A stretch of 64,000 nucleotides of DNA, taken from the NCBI GenBank assembly GCA_030248195.1, contig JASAND010027724.1, forward strand, positions 62,001 through 126,000. The letters run 5' to 3'. Shown piece after piece: positions 35,350-48,163 of this stretch. The notes under the pieces are model-generated. The model worked only from the letters and a program-made list of their open reading frames with translations, was not told where the DNA came from and made no database searches. Positions within the stretch are counted from its first letter, which is position 1. Each line of letters begins with the position of its first letter. The DNA comes from Trissonchulus latispiculum. Lineage: Eukaryota > Nematoda > Enoplea > Enoplida > Ironidae. The translations under genes were made by a program, and so were the position numbers.

Positions 35350-35366
35350 TCACTCACCCCTTCAGA
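35350..35366 (-). promoter_or_regulatory. candidate polypurine tract
   Basis: On the minus strand GAAGGGGTGAGTGA directly precedes the left LTR, the position of the plus-strand primer in LTR elements. Confidence 0.5.
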
Positions 35367-38300
35367 AGTTGAAACTCCTGTTTCAAACAAACAGTACAGT
35401 AACAAACAATACATGGTATAGGATAAGCAAGCAAGCACTACAAAGCAACTACAGTGATAACATACAAATAAAATACTACAATTACAATGATTAAATACAA
35501 CAAAGTACGACAATGACTGCGTATTAAAGTTAATTTTGAATTTTGACTCCAATGAACAGAATTTTTTTAACTTCGGTGTTTTGATCTGAGGGCTGTCGCG
35601 TGAGAATCCAAAATAAACACCACTACACGTCGAAGTCTTAAACTTTTGAATCCAAAGTATAGCTTTATTGCAACTGCTAAGTTTGTGTGTGCATAGTGCG
35701 AAGTTGCTGTGTATGTGTACACGTGATATGCTGCTGTGTATTCTATGCATATGTGTGCCATTATATATTTGTGCGTACGCATGTCTATATGTATTAGCAT
35801 CCTTACTGCTTGTATATAACTAGTACGTAAGAATATTTGCAGCTAATATATAAACGTTTATGTATACGTAAGCTACTCCTCAAATTTTTAAGCAAACTTT
35901 TACCATTGGGCATATAATTCTAGCCGGAAATCTAAGTTTTGTTTTACAAATTAGGCTTTTTAATTGGAATGACACCTAAAAGAACAGAAACTGGGCGGGA
36001 ACAAATTAGGCAATTAGGTTTTTGGCAACTTTTCTGCAAACCAAAGGGGTACTTTGAGCAAAATTTTAACTGCAAATTAATTTTTACTACAAATTAAACC
36101 ACAGTTTTGAACGATCATTAAACCCAAATTAACCATTCGATTGAACAGCGTCAATTTTAAAAATTTTGCAATTAAAAATTTTATTTTACTTCACCCTGTC
36201 CCCTGTTGAAAAATAGACGCCCTCCTGGGCGGAGAAGCTCGAAGAACGATTTCACTCTGGACCGGAAACAGTTGTCCAGTGCAGCTGATTGCAATTGAGT
36301 CGAACTTTTTGGTGCAAAGAGGTAGCTATATTCACGTCATTCTTCGGAAGCAGTCGGGTCTTGTTTTATTTAGGCCTGCGAATTTTAAAGCCCTGCCAAT
36401 TTTGCATTCCCTTTTTTAAATGGAACTATTAGATCCTGCTAAATATTCGCTTCAACATTCCAGATAAGTTTGATTTATTTTTCACTTGCATTTTAGTTTG
36501 ATTATTTCAATCGCAACATGCCATTTCATTTGCTCCTAGTAAAAAATCTGAAATGACAATCGGTAAATTCACAAATGCTTATTTTAAAATGAAGTTGTAT
36601 ATAGATAAGTTACAAAATTTGCCAATTCGTTTCCAGCGCTGGTCAGATTTATATCATCAGCAACTAAGATGTTGAGGGCAACCTGGCATTGTACTATCAT
36701 AGTTCTTGTCACTGAATACTTAGCGTGAAACGCAGTTTTGCTACGAAATATTCATTAATTTTATTTCCATTTGTCAAATTTAGATTCCGTTCAGTAGTAA
36801 GTGCAAGATAATACCGAAAACCTAGTGAAGAATGGAAGATGATCTAACTAGGTAACTTGGATTTATTTTTGTGTGTGCTAATTTTAAGCGTTGCTTTACA
36901 GTATCTACTGTCTAGCTACAAATAAACACCTTAAAAGGGTGGGTAAAATTATTAATGAAATGGGCGGTTGTATGACAAGATGAGAAAGGAAAATAAGAGT
37001 ATATAACTAAATTAATCATTGATTAACCAGGCATTAATTTTATAACTATTTACGTAGGCTGTGTATTTCAGTTACTATTTGGATTTGGTGTGCACTTGTA
37101 TCATGACTATATATGTTTTGATAGCATTAGGGACTGCTAAAGAAAATTCGTAGCGAAACTAATTTTTACTTTGCTGATCGAATACGTATCTAAATTGAAG
37201 CTCTAAATCAAATTGCAGTAAACAATTATTGAGAAGCTCTAATTTTTATATAGTTTGATTTTTGTAGCATGATGAAATCTTTCCGCTATAATCTAAATCT
37301 AGTACCGTGCCTGAAATTTAAATTCGTAGCTAAACGACTGAATTTGTGTATATCCGAATTACGTCATGGAAACTCTGTAAACTTTATTAATTTAAAATGT
37401 TTTAGCAATATATTTTCCTTACGTATATAGCTGATAGAAAATACTGTTTATATAGAATCGAAGAGAGTTTAACACCTTAAAAACACAAAACACCTTAAGA
37501 GTTTTGATACCTACTGTTATACAAGCCTTATTGTGGCACCCTAACATTCATTGTTTCTGCGCGGCTGGTTTGGTTTGCTGGCTTAAATTTGGTTCCGAGT
37601 TCTGACGTACAAAAATTTTTCAAACCTTTGAAATTTCGGAATAGTTTTTCGTAGTTTGTATTGTAATCTTTACGATACCAACAAATTTCCACAACCCGTC
37701 CCAGTAGCAGTCTGATTACTATAAGCGTATTACGTAATGGCTTCATGTTGTCACTCATACTCGCGTAGTTAGCTTGCTAGCTGCTAGTAAATTAACTATT
37801 TTCGAAACAGGGTCTGAGCGGACACCGTAAATTGAATTTCAATTAAGTTATAGTCCTACAATGACTAAGTACAGAGTGTATTGGTCCTATTCCTACTTTT
37901 AGAGTTTAAGTTTAGTAATCTAGGTATATATGTTAGGTGTACTCTATATCTATAATCTCTGTATATATACCTTTTTAATCAAATAGAATAAATGTACGTA
38001 GGAATTACCAGCATTTGTAAATTATATATATTTATAGGGTAGTGTGAACTTCCGTATTTAACAAATTATATTATTTTCCGTATTATTATATATTGCGTAT
38101 ACTTAAGAAATGTTATTAGCTGGAAATTAACACTGACATAAATTGACATTCCTTGAACGTGGTCTGATTGGTAAAAACAATGCGTGAAAAGTTGTGAAAG
38201 TACATATCTAACTGGTTACGTATTTATCTATATATATTCATATATTACGTAGCTAATTCAACATGAATGGATGAATGTTTGTATGCATACAAGTATGGAG

Positions 38301-41220
38301 TCGTAGCGTAACCAAGGTAAAATGTTAAAAAGACTCAGCGGATTCACATATGCAATGTGAGCTTATATAAATATTAGCAGCGGACAAAAATTACTATAAT
38401 TTTTAATACTGACTATGTAAAATATATACGTATTAAATTATGTTAAATAAAGTTTGCTTAGACGTTTCAAAGCTTATTGCGGAAACCTACAGTTTACGAG
38501 TTACAGAGTTAAGGCGGTATAAACGAAAGTTTGTATGGATGTGGCTAACTGTTTGATCACTCAAAAAGTCTCGAATGCCGCCGATCAGCAGGGACGCGCT
38601 GGGTGCTACTGGTCTGGGGCATAGCAACATTCAGCCAGTTCCAGCTTGTGCGTCGTCAAACATTTCGTCGCCATGTGGGGAGGTTGTACGAACCTGTCAG
38701 GATCGGTCAGGCGAGCTAACTTACGACATCTCAATTGCAGTTGCCTCACTACCATGCAAGTAATCCGTGGAGCCTAACCCTAGACTCTGTGACTCAAGGC
38801 TCTGTGTTGAAGTGACAAGCTTTGGACTCCAAGCAAAAAGCAAAACTTTGAAAAATTAGTCAATTCCCATTTTTAAAATTCTGATTCCCAATAAAAATAC
38901 AACGAAATTGTGAGTAACACTATAAAATATAAATTAATACAAAGCTACACCGTACACAGAAACACCTTCGTTAATTAGGAACACGTTACCATCACGTATA
39001 AACACTTCAAACTTCACAAATTATTCTTCATTCACACTATTATTCTTGCTTCCGTAAGACCATCTGATAAGGATAGTTGGCCAAGGATAGTACCTGGAAA
39101 TCCTTGTCAGAGCGCTTACATCAACCTCTCCTATTTAAAAATTAACGCACTGCGCAAAATTATCTCTACTAGGCTAATTAATGCTGTATTCCGAAAATAA
39201 TGCTATTGTTCTTGCACAAAATTTGCGCAGTCCCGTCCTTGTAGAACCATTGAGCGACAATTAGTTTTCATTAGATTTTCGAGTTTTCAAATTATTCAAG
39301 CATTTTCAAAACGCTGCTCATGTATTAACCAGTCTCTTCAGCTTCAGCATAAATTGCTTTAAAGGCTTGCTAGCCAATTTATATTCTGAATGATATTCTA
39401 ATTTGTTCACTCACATTCAGTGTTCGCAATTACAAGTCAGAATACAGAATAAAATTTTCCAGTAGTCGATTACGTCAGCAAATAAGCAGTATGGGCCCCT
39501 TACCACCTATTTTCTGAATCCAAGTTTTGAGAATAAAATGTGACTACTGTATTCAAACTTGCGCTCATTTATCAACTTATCTAAACGTATTCTCGCTCTG
39601 TGTTAAAGTTCAGTTTAATCCACTTGCTCTTTCTACTGTTCGAGTGTGATTTTCGAGCTGTGATCAGAATATCAATTCAAGCCGCAGTGCAGCCTTAGGG
39701 AAAGTTTCTCATTTTGCATTAAAACTATAAATTACGTGGCTTTGCAAATTGCGTACGTAAAACTTCTAATAATTTAAAATGCTAAGTCAAATCGCTCAAA
39801 CCTAAGCGAGTGCTTTCACTTATCAAACCTTTCTGTAGCTTGCGGCTCTGACTGTAACTGGACACTCACTCAACTAAATTCCTGGAAAATTCTCACAAAA
39901 ATCAGTTTAAAATACTGCAGCTAATCCTATCATTTCGAACAAAATCCATGCTAGCATGAAACTGACGACCTCTCAGAGTACTAGTTCGGCTGTGCGCACT
40001 TACTTTCATAAAGCTCTATCGACAACTAAAATTGAAACTAGATGCACTGGAATAGATAATATCAGGACAGTGGGGACACCCGCAGGTCCCTAATCTCAGG
40101 TCACTACACCCGCAGCGTAGGACAAACAACGGCCTTAATCAGAAGGCAAAACTACATCACGCCTTATCAGAAGGCAAAACAAGCAGAAAAACTGTCTCAG
40201 GCGCAACTAGCTCAAATTAATCTTGCTCATGAAATGGCTTCACATAAATCTATTGGTACGCCAGTGTAATCTCAGAATCTTCATACTCAAAACTTTACGC
40301 AGCAGTGCATCTGTTTCATGCCGAAACTCAAAACTGAATTTACTCAAACTTAGCTTAGCTCGGACCTGTAAACTTAATAGCTTCTAACATCTTGATCTGC
40401 TAATGTCACTTACTTAGCTCAAGATGCAAACTCACTATAAAAGTTTGCAGACGCATAAATTCTTACAAAAACTGCGCAGCAGGTCTTGAAAGTAAACTGA
40501 GAATTCTAGCAAACTGCTAATCAAAACGTTGATAAAGTACGAATCTAATAAGCTTTTCTTCAACTGCTTAGGTCTGGTCAGCTTACTCAGGAAACGTCTG
40601 ATGCCGCAACAGAATTCTAAAATCTATGACTGCTAGCTGTGCGCATTTTCAGGTTATGTCAAAAACTCAACTAGGTTTTCTAATTCAAATCTCAGCTCAA
40701 ACAAATGCAAAAAAGAGAGGGCTGATCTGTCTCACTCTGTGCTCTCAAAATCGTTAATCAGTCAGTCTGTATATGCCTATCGGTTGCGTCAAACTGTTTC
40801 AAAAACGTGTAAATGCATAGCACCCATTTTCAGTTAAAATTCTGTCTCTTGAATTAAATTCAAAAACTCGCAGATTTGAAGAAAACTGTTAGAGCTCTGG
40901 TTTGTCTGTCTAAAATGATCAACATTTGCTTTCATACTCACTGAAATTTTTTTCGCTGAACAAAATTATGCTTTCGAATTTTTGCCAACTCTCCCCTCCC
41001 TCTCCATCCGAACAATACATGATACAATAGTTCACTACAATATCAGCAAGAGGAGGGGGACGCAAGACTGCTACTAGCCCAGGCTGAACCGGGAAAAGCA
41101 GTATATATAACTCAGCAAAAATACTCAATTTGGCCCTGGTTAAAAACCGGGAGAACAAACACTAGGACTGGCCAGGGAAGAACCTGGAGCAACACAGGGC
41201 TAGGGAAACTAAGAAAACTC
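35367..41220. other. interior of the LARD-like element, non-coding
   Basis: Nearly 6 kb of AT-rich sequence, with scattered stop codons in every frame. The longest open frames (for example 138 codons at 35334-35750, minus, running into the LTR) have low-complexity Cys/Ser/Tyr-rich translations and no family motif. Confidence 0.6.
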
Positions 41221-41362
41221 TGGACTGGCCTGAGCGCATCAGGAATCAGTCTACTCTTTGCTGGCCTGAGCGCATCAGGAATCAGCTATTCTTTTGGCTG
41301 GCCTGAGCGTATCAGGAATCAGCAAGACTCTGGACTGGCCTGAGCGTATCAGGATTCAGTCC
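41221..41362. repeat. 36-37 bp tandem repeat in the LARD leader
   Basis: CTGGCCTGAGCG begins at 41225, 41261, 41298 and 41335; each unit contains CTGAGCG(C/T)ATCAGGA(A/T)TCAG, a short imperfect hairpin. In element orientation this lies within the first kilobase downstream of the 5' LTR. Confidence 0.85.
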
Positions 41363-41532
41363 TACAACACTCTAGCCCAGGTTGTAACCGGGAGTTATGA
41401 CTCAATACTCTTTGTCCAAGGTTGAACCTGGAGCTCACAAAATTACTTTACAATAAAACAGTAAACAAAGTCTAAGTCAAGAGTATGCACATACAAACCA
41501 AATTGTCCATTTGAGAGTCTATCGTTTCAGCT

Positions 41533-41880
41533 TCAGAGTCTAGGTTCGTCAGTTCTGATCACGGCATCTGATAGGATCCAGTGACTGGCATCGGGCGGAT
41601 CATCTTCGTCGTCTTCGGAGTCGTCTGAGCCTTCTTCTTCGGCTGAGTCTTCCTTCGGATTCTGATTGATCGTGGAACGGATCACAGGATTTCTGGTAGG
41701 TAGGACTGGTCTTCCGCCATCTCGGACTTCCGATTTTCTGGGGACTGGATTTGGCAGGTAGGATTTGACTGAGACTTCGGTGGCTCTGATGACGTACTGA
41801 TGAATCTGATCAGTGATGACGCTGGAGCTGATGACGCTGAGGGTGAATACCAGGAGCTGATAGGAGGCTGCGATGATTTT
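41533..41880 (-). CDS. small ORF after the primer-binding site, unknown
   Basis: An open frame runs from the primer-binding site to 41533; the first ATG in it gives about 115 codons (41533-41880). The C-terminal third is strongly acidic (runs of D/E and S) and ends in a serine/aspartate-rich tail. In position it could be a gag remnant or leader peptide, but no gag motif or zinc knuckle is visible. Confidence 0.3.
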   Translation of the reverse strand, partial: KIIAASYQLLVFTLSVISSSVITDQIHQYVIRATEVSVKSYLPNPVPRKSEVRDGGRPVLPTRNPVIRSTINQNPKEDSAEEEGSDDSEDDEDDPPDASHWILSDAVIRTDEPRL

Positions 41881-41990
41881 CATTGCTGACGGATCAATTG
41901 GTCTTAGATTCTTCGGATTCTTCGCCTGGGCGGTGGCTGGCTGATTGACTGGCAGTTTCTTCGAATCTAGAAGTAGACAGAGCCAACCAC

Positions 41991-42002
41991 GCTCTGCTAC
42001 CA
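41991..42002 (-). promoter_or_regulatory. primer-binding site, initiator Met-tRNA type
   Basis: On the minus strand, two bases inside the LTR, TGGTAGCAGAGC complements the 3' end of animal initiator methionine tRNA (11 matching bases). tRNA-iMet is a common primer for LTR retrotransposons. Confidence 0.75.
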
Positions 42003-42004
42003 AA

Positions 42005-42827
42005 TGTCACGAGGCCTTGAGGTCCTTCAAAAGTTCTGTTGTGGAAGCGTGGAAATCTGGTCCGTGTAGGCCTTATGACGGTTAGGGTTGTGGATCGTTG
42101 CTCGTCTTAGGCATCAGTGAACACTAGGCTTTTACTAAGAAGCAGAGGGTAGGTTATAACAAAGACAAGTTCAGAGTTCAGACCACAGGTAGAGACAAAG
42201 GCAAGGCAACGAGCAACCAGCAACAGCAGACAGCGCACCACAGCGCAAAATGACTCAAAACATAGACTTTTATACTTCGGGTAGCTCCGCCTCTCACGTG
42301 TTACCGTAAACCTCTTTTCTAATGACGCCTTGTCGAAAAGTAGAAGGCTCTTTACATCAAAAAGCATAAAAAATGTAGCGGTCTCTTTCAAGTCTTTCTC
42401 TGACGAAGCTTTGACTCATACTTTCTGACATATTTCGTAATACTAAAGGAAACGTAAAAACCCGAAAATTGGAGCAAAATATTCATCAACTGTCAGGCAT
42501 AAGCTACAATTCCAAGAACTAGCAAAGTCACGACTATTTCCAAAATTCACCAACCAATAACAAAACGTCAGCATATCCCGTGTTTTTACGTAAGAGACTA
42601 CTACCGTCAAAAGCTACCATATGAACCGTTTAAAGAAAGTTAAGTCCTACTATTGCAAGTTTGGACTTAGAATAATTTAAAGAAGTAAAGGGTTTAGGTT
42701 GGTATACTCTTAGATAGGGTTTAATCAAACTATTAATTTCAATAATTTTGATACGTAGCAATTAATTTTAACTATTAACCGATAAATATTTAGCTGTGTC
42801 TTAGTTATGATTTATACACCTGTGACA
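42005..42827 (-). repeat. 5' LTR of the LARD-like element
   Basis: Same length and sequence as 34527-35349. The promoter TATAAAAG lies at 42267-42274 on the minus strand. Confidence 0.92.
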
Positions 42828-42831
42828 CAAG

Positions 42832-43271
42832 CAAGAGTACACAATGATAAGAGTATGACAAGCGTCACACTACACTCTATGCAGTGAAGGCCAAAACTAT
42901 GCTATGCGCGCTATCGGCTGCCCCCCCCCACGAATTGACCCCCTCTCACACCGCCCTTATATGGGTACATAGTCCCAAACGGGGGTCGCTCCCTTGCTTA
43001 GCATGTTTTCTGAATACAACTGTTCTACATACACGCTTAAACCCCCTTAATACCCCCTCCCCAAATTGGGCTCTTTTCATTTCAGCTTGTAATTATGCAA
43101 GGTCGCATTATGAGCGACCCCCGTTTGGACCATATACTCATATAGGGGCGCTGTGAAAGGGGGTCAATTCGTGGGGGAGGGTCAGCCGATAGCGCGCATA
43201 GCATCGTTTTGGCCTTCACTGCATAGAGTGTAGTGTGACGCTTGTCATACTCATATTATTATGTACTCTTG
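42832..43271. mobile_element. foldback element D
   Basis: Ends CAAGAGTACA (42832) and TGTACTCTTG (ending 43271); arms of roughly 150 bp follow, including GTATGACAAGCGTCACACTA, GGCCAAAAC, GCTATGCGCGCTATCGGCTG and GGGGGTCGCTC with their complements. The right arm has TAATAATATGAG next to GACAAG, so it shares both words of foldbacks A-C in a different order. The LTR element at 34523-42831 inserted exactly at its left border. Confidence 0.8.
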
Positions 43272-43872
43272 ATATAAGTTATAAACGAAAGAAAGAAGGA
43301 TGTCACTACAGCACCTCCGACCCCAAAAATTTGGACCTGAACTGGGGATTTAACCCACAACCTTTGGCTTAAACGTTTGAAAGTTCTGCTATTAAATAAT
43401 GGCCTGTACTTTGATTCACCAGAGTAGGGGGACTTTTCTATTTTCTTTTGCGAGTTCTACAACATTGAGTTAGTAGTGTAAAAAATAGATCCGACTTCTG
43501 ATTACCGGTTTGGTCCCGAAAGCGGTAGTTAATGTCTGTGTCCTGATAATATGTATATTTACAATTTAAAATTACTTCCGTTGCAAAAACTTTTCGTTCA
43601 AGAGATAGCATTTTTGCCATTCCCAAAATACTGTATTCACTAATCAAACTTCAGACTGCAAAACTGCTTTTATCAGTATTGCCTATTTAGATGAAACGGA
43701 GTAAAATAAACATAATAAAAAAAGCTTCTAAAATCAAACAACCATAGTGGCATTATAAAAGTCGTTAACTCTTTCGGTATCGATAATAGTTTATGAAGGA
43801 TGATAGGACGCAAAAAGTGGAACACAGCTAAGTTTGTGTCTCTTTGAGGACATAAGCTGGCAACTTTTCCCC
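43272..43872. other. upstream region of the receptor gene
   Basis: About 600 bp without a gene. On the minus strand near 43330-43375 GTGGGTTAAATCCCC resembles a decayed tRNA T arm, possibly an old SINE. No clear TATA box was seen; the receptor promoter presumably lies here. Confidence 0.4.
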
Positions 43873-45025
43873 ATGGCAACTTACAGTACTTGGTGTAGAA
43901 TCATTTTATGTCTTATTCTGGCACGGTCTGGCGAATGTCTTAGGCTAATCCTTTCTAATCTTTATGCTCAATCGTCCTGCCTAAACGTAAACGTCTTTGG
44001 ATACGATAACCTGCCAGATATTTGCCTTTACAGTTATGCAGCCACAACAGAGGCTCTGTTACAGTCTACCCGTGAAGCAAACCAGGAACTGAAATCCATT
44101 GGCCTGGAGCTGGAGTTGGAATTTCTGGCAGCTCATGGCAACCTTCCCAGCACCAAGGATGCCCTTTATCATATCACATTGGACGAACAGTTAAATATCT
44201 GGTCAAAAAACCTCACATTATGCAACAGTTATCCAGAAAACTGCTGTTCTGGACGTCAAAAAAATGCCATGAGACTACTGACGTTGGGAAATAGCTATGA
44301 CGTCACAAACCTGGTCCCAAACGTTAAGACTGGCTACGCTGCCTACTGTCTGATGTCCCTAGGAAGCTGGGAAACCTGCTATAAAAGAGTTAGTACTATG
44401 GAGACTCTTCAGGCACTACCAGAAGTTCAGCCAGGAATTCAAGAGATTGTTATTAAGAAAATACTGTCCGATTTGGAACCAATCTTTGCAACGGCCGTTG
44501 GAAGCAGTGATAATCACATTTTTTACGATTTATATCTGTACTCATCCAATTCGTGCGGATTTGATTACTATGGGCTGGATAGATCCTGCATTAACAATAG
44601 TACCTCTCCTTACGTAATTATATTTCAGGGCGGCTCAACAACTGAGCTTGCCCAATTTGTTGCTAATATTTGGTATTGTGTACCACATTCTGCTCAGAAT
44701 ATTCTAATCTTGCTACCACAAGGATGGATATCAAAATTGGGATACAGTTGGAAGTATAGTCAAAATGGATTTCCATTAGATCGTTTGGAACAGCTTCCAA
44801 TGGTAACCATCTGGTCACTTCATTTGGTAGTCTCGCAAGCCACGGAATTTAGCAGAAGTGTTATGAATTTAAATTATTCACAGGTGGTTAATAGATCAGC
44901 CGTTGATAAAAATAATGATTTATCCCGGCTGTTTAATGAGATTTGCGACGGCCCTTGTAATGGCGGCACAACGTTGAAGGACGTTTCTAATCCTTCTGTA
45001 CTTGGCTTGGTGCTGGAGGAAGCAG
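43873..45025 (+). CDS. class C GPCR gene, exon 1: signal peptide and Venus-flytrap half
   Basis: The ATG at 43873 is preferred over the one 13 codons earlier because it begins a signal peptide (WCRIILCLILARSGEC). The 384-codon exon encodes an extracellular region with many cysteines and potential N-glycosylation sites (NLT, NNS, NYS, NRS), consistent with the ligand-binding Venus-flytrap fold of class C receptors, but diverged: I cannot point to the amino-acid-binding signature. The donor GTAGCT at 45026 joins in phase to exon 2 at 46474; without splicing the frame stops at 45057. Neurotransmitter- or nutrient-sensing at the plasma membrane is the family role; the ligand is unknown. Confidence 0.8.
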
Positions 45026-45469
45026 GTAGCTATGTGTATGTTATTTTAATAACCTAATTTAACCTTATAATTAACCTAAAATAAGCTAACCTATAACCGG
45101 AATACCCTAATTTATGAAATTTAACAAATTTCCTTTACTGACAGTACGTAGAGAGAAGAAATTAATAAACTGAGTAAAGATCAAGATCCCTTGCATGAAA
45201 TAAATTAGTCGCTTAGCATACAGGATTATCGAAAAAAGATAGAGCTAGTGACAACCGTTTCTGCATGTTTCATCACAATGGAAATGCCACAATTTTGTCC
45301 CATTTTTGTCTCCATATCCATTATGTGGTGCATCTTGCTTTGAGGATGGAGTCTTTGTTTTTAAGTCCTGCTGGTGCTAGTGCTCAGAGTAAATTGTTAG
45401 ATTTTAGAATTGATTTTAAGCCAAGCTGAGTAATTAAGTAGCTGTTTATAAATTGTTACCTACTGGGGC

Positions 45470-46292
45470 CTATTTCATCATTAGTCACAGTTCACAAGTT
45501 TACAAGCCACAAGCAATTTCTGTTTCATCAACGATTAGTTACAAGCCAAAAGTCACAAGCAAAGTCCCTGCTTGCGACAAGTTGCCCACAAGTTGATTTT
45601 CCAGTTTCGGTTTCATCAAGCCACAAGCCACAAGTCACAAGTACACAAGTCCCTGCAAACAGCTGCAAAATCCCACAAGTCAAAGTATCACTTGTGGCAC
45701 TCAAATTTTAATTAATATAAAATTAATATTAAATGAATTTACTCGTTTACTGAAGGACGACGACACTTTCTCGAAAGCGGAACAATTAACAAATGAAATG
45801 GCCTAAATTTTACTGAAATTTGCAGCGCCAAATTTTGGTATAAATTTGAAACTTTTCAATGTATTAATCTGATTATATACGCTGATTTATACAATTTTCA
45901 TTCGTGTATCTAAGTGTGGTAATTCTTTATTTATTTTACTTTTCTTGTATCCATTTCTTTATTTTTTATTTGCTTACTGAGCAATTTAACTTTCGAAAAG
46001 CCTTCCGTTCGCTGCATAATCCTTGAATTATTGTTTTTGTTTACTGTAAGTTCTTTGGTTTCAAATTGCTTCTGTTTTGGCCTCTTCTTTCCCCACAAGT
46101 ATACTTTCCTGAACTTGTGAGCTCTGACGTCATTTCAGCGTGCTTGCCTGGAATTTACTTGTGGCTTGTGACTTGTGACCACAAGTTGTCTGCAAATTTT
46201 GATGAAACCCAATTTTGGGTAACTTGTGGCCACAAGTCACAAGTTCACAAGTTGTGGCTTGTGAACTTGTGACTAATGATGAAATCGGCCCC
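45470..46292. mobile_element. CACAAGT-repeat inverted-repeat element in the receptor intron
   Basis: Ends GGGGCCTATTTCATCATTAG (45470) and CTAATGATGAAATCGGCCCC (ending 46292). Inside both ends are iterated CACAAGTCACAAG / CTTGTGACTTGTG words; the centre is AT-rich. No coding capacity or clear target duplication. It makes up most of the 45026-46473 intron. Confidence 0.75.
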
Positions 46293-46473
46293 TGGAGTAA
46301 ATGTAAATCTCTTGTTAGCTAATTATTATCATGCAACCAAAGGATACAATTTTCGCAAAAGACATGTTAAGAGCACAGGATTGTCGTCTAGTGATCGTGA
46401 GGAAAAAGTCTGGACGCTGAAATTTCTAATTTCTTTTTCTGTGCTTCCATAAACATTGACAATTCTTGTTTAG

Positions 46474-48041
46474 AAATTATGAAAGAATACATTCAGCGGA
46501 TAAAGGCGTCGCTGCTGCACAGCTACGCCGAAGTCTGCGGAAATCGCTCGATCTGTCCAGAATACGCCGAAATGTTTACTGGAAAGACCTCCAATGGAGG
46601 TCCCTCTGAGCATCGTTATAGCCGTTTTGAAAAACGCCTGGCCCAAAAAATCGAAGAGGGAAATATAGCTGATCCTGAGTATGCCATTTACGAACTAGTT
46701 CTGCCTCGTACCTCTGGCAATAAGGCTGATTGGAGTTGGACCAAAATTGGATCTGTGAAGTCCAATTCTGGAACTTTCACAGATAACGAGAGCGACTACA
46801 ACTTGATCTGGATAGATTCTGAAAAGTATGAACGACAGAAAAAGGCATCCAGGCGGAAAAGGGGTTTATGTCAACCTCAATGCAAGTTACGGCAGGCTAA
46901 AGTCTGCGTGAACGATTGCTGCTGGAAATGCGTTGACTGCGATGCATTTTCATACCCTATTACTCCGCTTAATTCCTGTCATAGAAAATATACTATCACA
47001 AACATCATGTCTGGTACTCAATGTGTCAAGTGTGGTACTGGAATGGCACCGAAATTTGGTAACGGTACATGGAGCTGTGAAATCGGTCTGCAAGGAATAG
47101 TAGCTTGGTATAGCTTGCAAGCAATTATTTTAGCAATCTTTTCCAGTCTGGGCCTATTACTGTGCTTACTGTCCCTAGTTCATTTGGCAAGAAATCGCTC
47201 TTCAGCCATGGTTAAACTTTCCCTTAACTATCACTTATTTGGGTTGCTGTTATGCAGCTTGTTCCAATTTTTGACAGTCTTAGTGGCTTTGATAGTTTTT
47301 GGAATTCCGAGTTGGTACATTGGACCTCGTTGTCTTATATTATGGATTGCGACTTCCTTGACTTCAGCTGCAGTCGCTGCCTTGATGCTCACCAAACTGC
47401 AGACCTACCGAGCACTGGTGGACTTCAACCGAACCAATAGAAGTGTAGTCATCAAAATTCGTAAGATTACTGCCAGCGTAATCATGTTTGTCTCTGGTGC
47501 CTGTTGTTTGGCAGGCAGTTCTGTTGAGTATCAGCAGGCTGATTTGGAATATTTCTGGTCTAAACCAGAGGTTCCGTCATGGGTGAAAGGTTGCAACTGG
47601 TGCAGCCAGCGTCCAAAGACATATCTAATGTCCGCTGCGTTCCTATGGCCGGGACTGGTTCATTTCTACATCATTCTACGAGGGGTGAAGTTTGTCAAGG
47701 ACCAAGTCAGTCATAACTATATCACTAGAGAAATTCTGTTTCTATTGCAAGGCTCTACCGTAAACCTGATTCTGGTTTCTTCCCTGGCACCAGTGATTTG
47801 GTTTGGCGTTGGGTCAAGTCAATCTGGAAGTAGTCCTGAAACTCAAATGATGTGGTATCTGTTCAGCGTTATCTGCAGTGCGGTGTCACTGCTAGTCTGC
47901 ATGGTTCTGCCACAACTCTACCTCATTACATTCAAACCGACTTATGCCAAAACACTATTCTCGGCAGTTCCTGCAGTTTGCGCCGTTCCGGCACAGCTGC
48001 ACGAAAGCTCACTTGCTGATACCTCAATTCGTACTATCTAA
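46474..48041 (+). CDS. class C GPCR gene, exon 2: flytrap end, cysteine-rich region, seven TM segments
   Basis: Entered after TTGTTTAG at 46473, phase-matched to exon 1, giving about 906 residues in total. From the N-terminus: the end of the extracellular lobe, a basic RRKR site, a cysteine-rich region (VCVNDCCWKCVDCDAF, then GTQCVKCGTGMAP) typical of mGluR/CaSR-type receptors and absent from GABA-B types, then seven hydrophobic segments starting near AWYSLQAIILAIFSSLGLLL and ending SAVSLLVCMVLPQLYLITF, with FKPTYAKT where mGluRs have a KPE-type end. The cysteine of TM3 (RCLILW) and one in extracellular loop 2 (CNWCSQ) are present. The tail is short (about 30 residues). No frame break. The intronless 7TM block could reflect retroposition or a lineage habit. 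Confidence 0.9.
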
Positions 48042-48163
48042 AGCTCTAGTGTTTGTACTAATCTGATTTGAAATGAAATGCAGTGCAGCAAAAATTATGG
48101 TAAAACAGTTTACTCCAACTTGTGCTAACCCATCCATTGACCCACTGAAGATCTGCTTTCACA

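Larger units (their letters stand above)
34523..42831 (-). mobile_element. complete young LTR retrotransposon without coding capacity (LARD-like)
   Basis: Two direct LTRs (34527-35349 and 42005-42827) of equal length, 823 bp, show no difference I could find by eye, and are flanked by CAAG on both sides (34523-34526, 42828-42831). The primer-binding site next to the right LTR's inner edge and a purine tract at the left LTR set the orientation as right to left. The roughly 6.65 kb interior has no reverse transcriptase, integrase, protease or convincing gag. It must therefore move using enzymes from another element, as large retrotransposon derivatives do. Identical LTRs indicate recent insertion. 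Confidence 0.9.
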
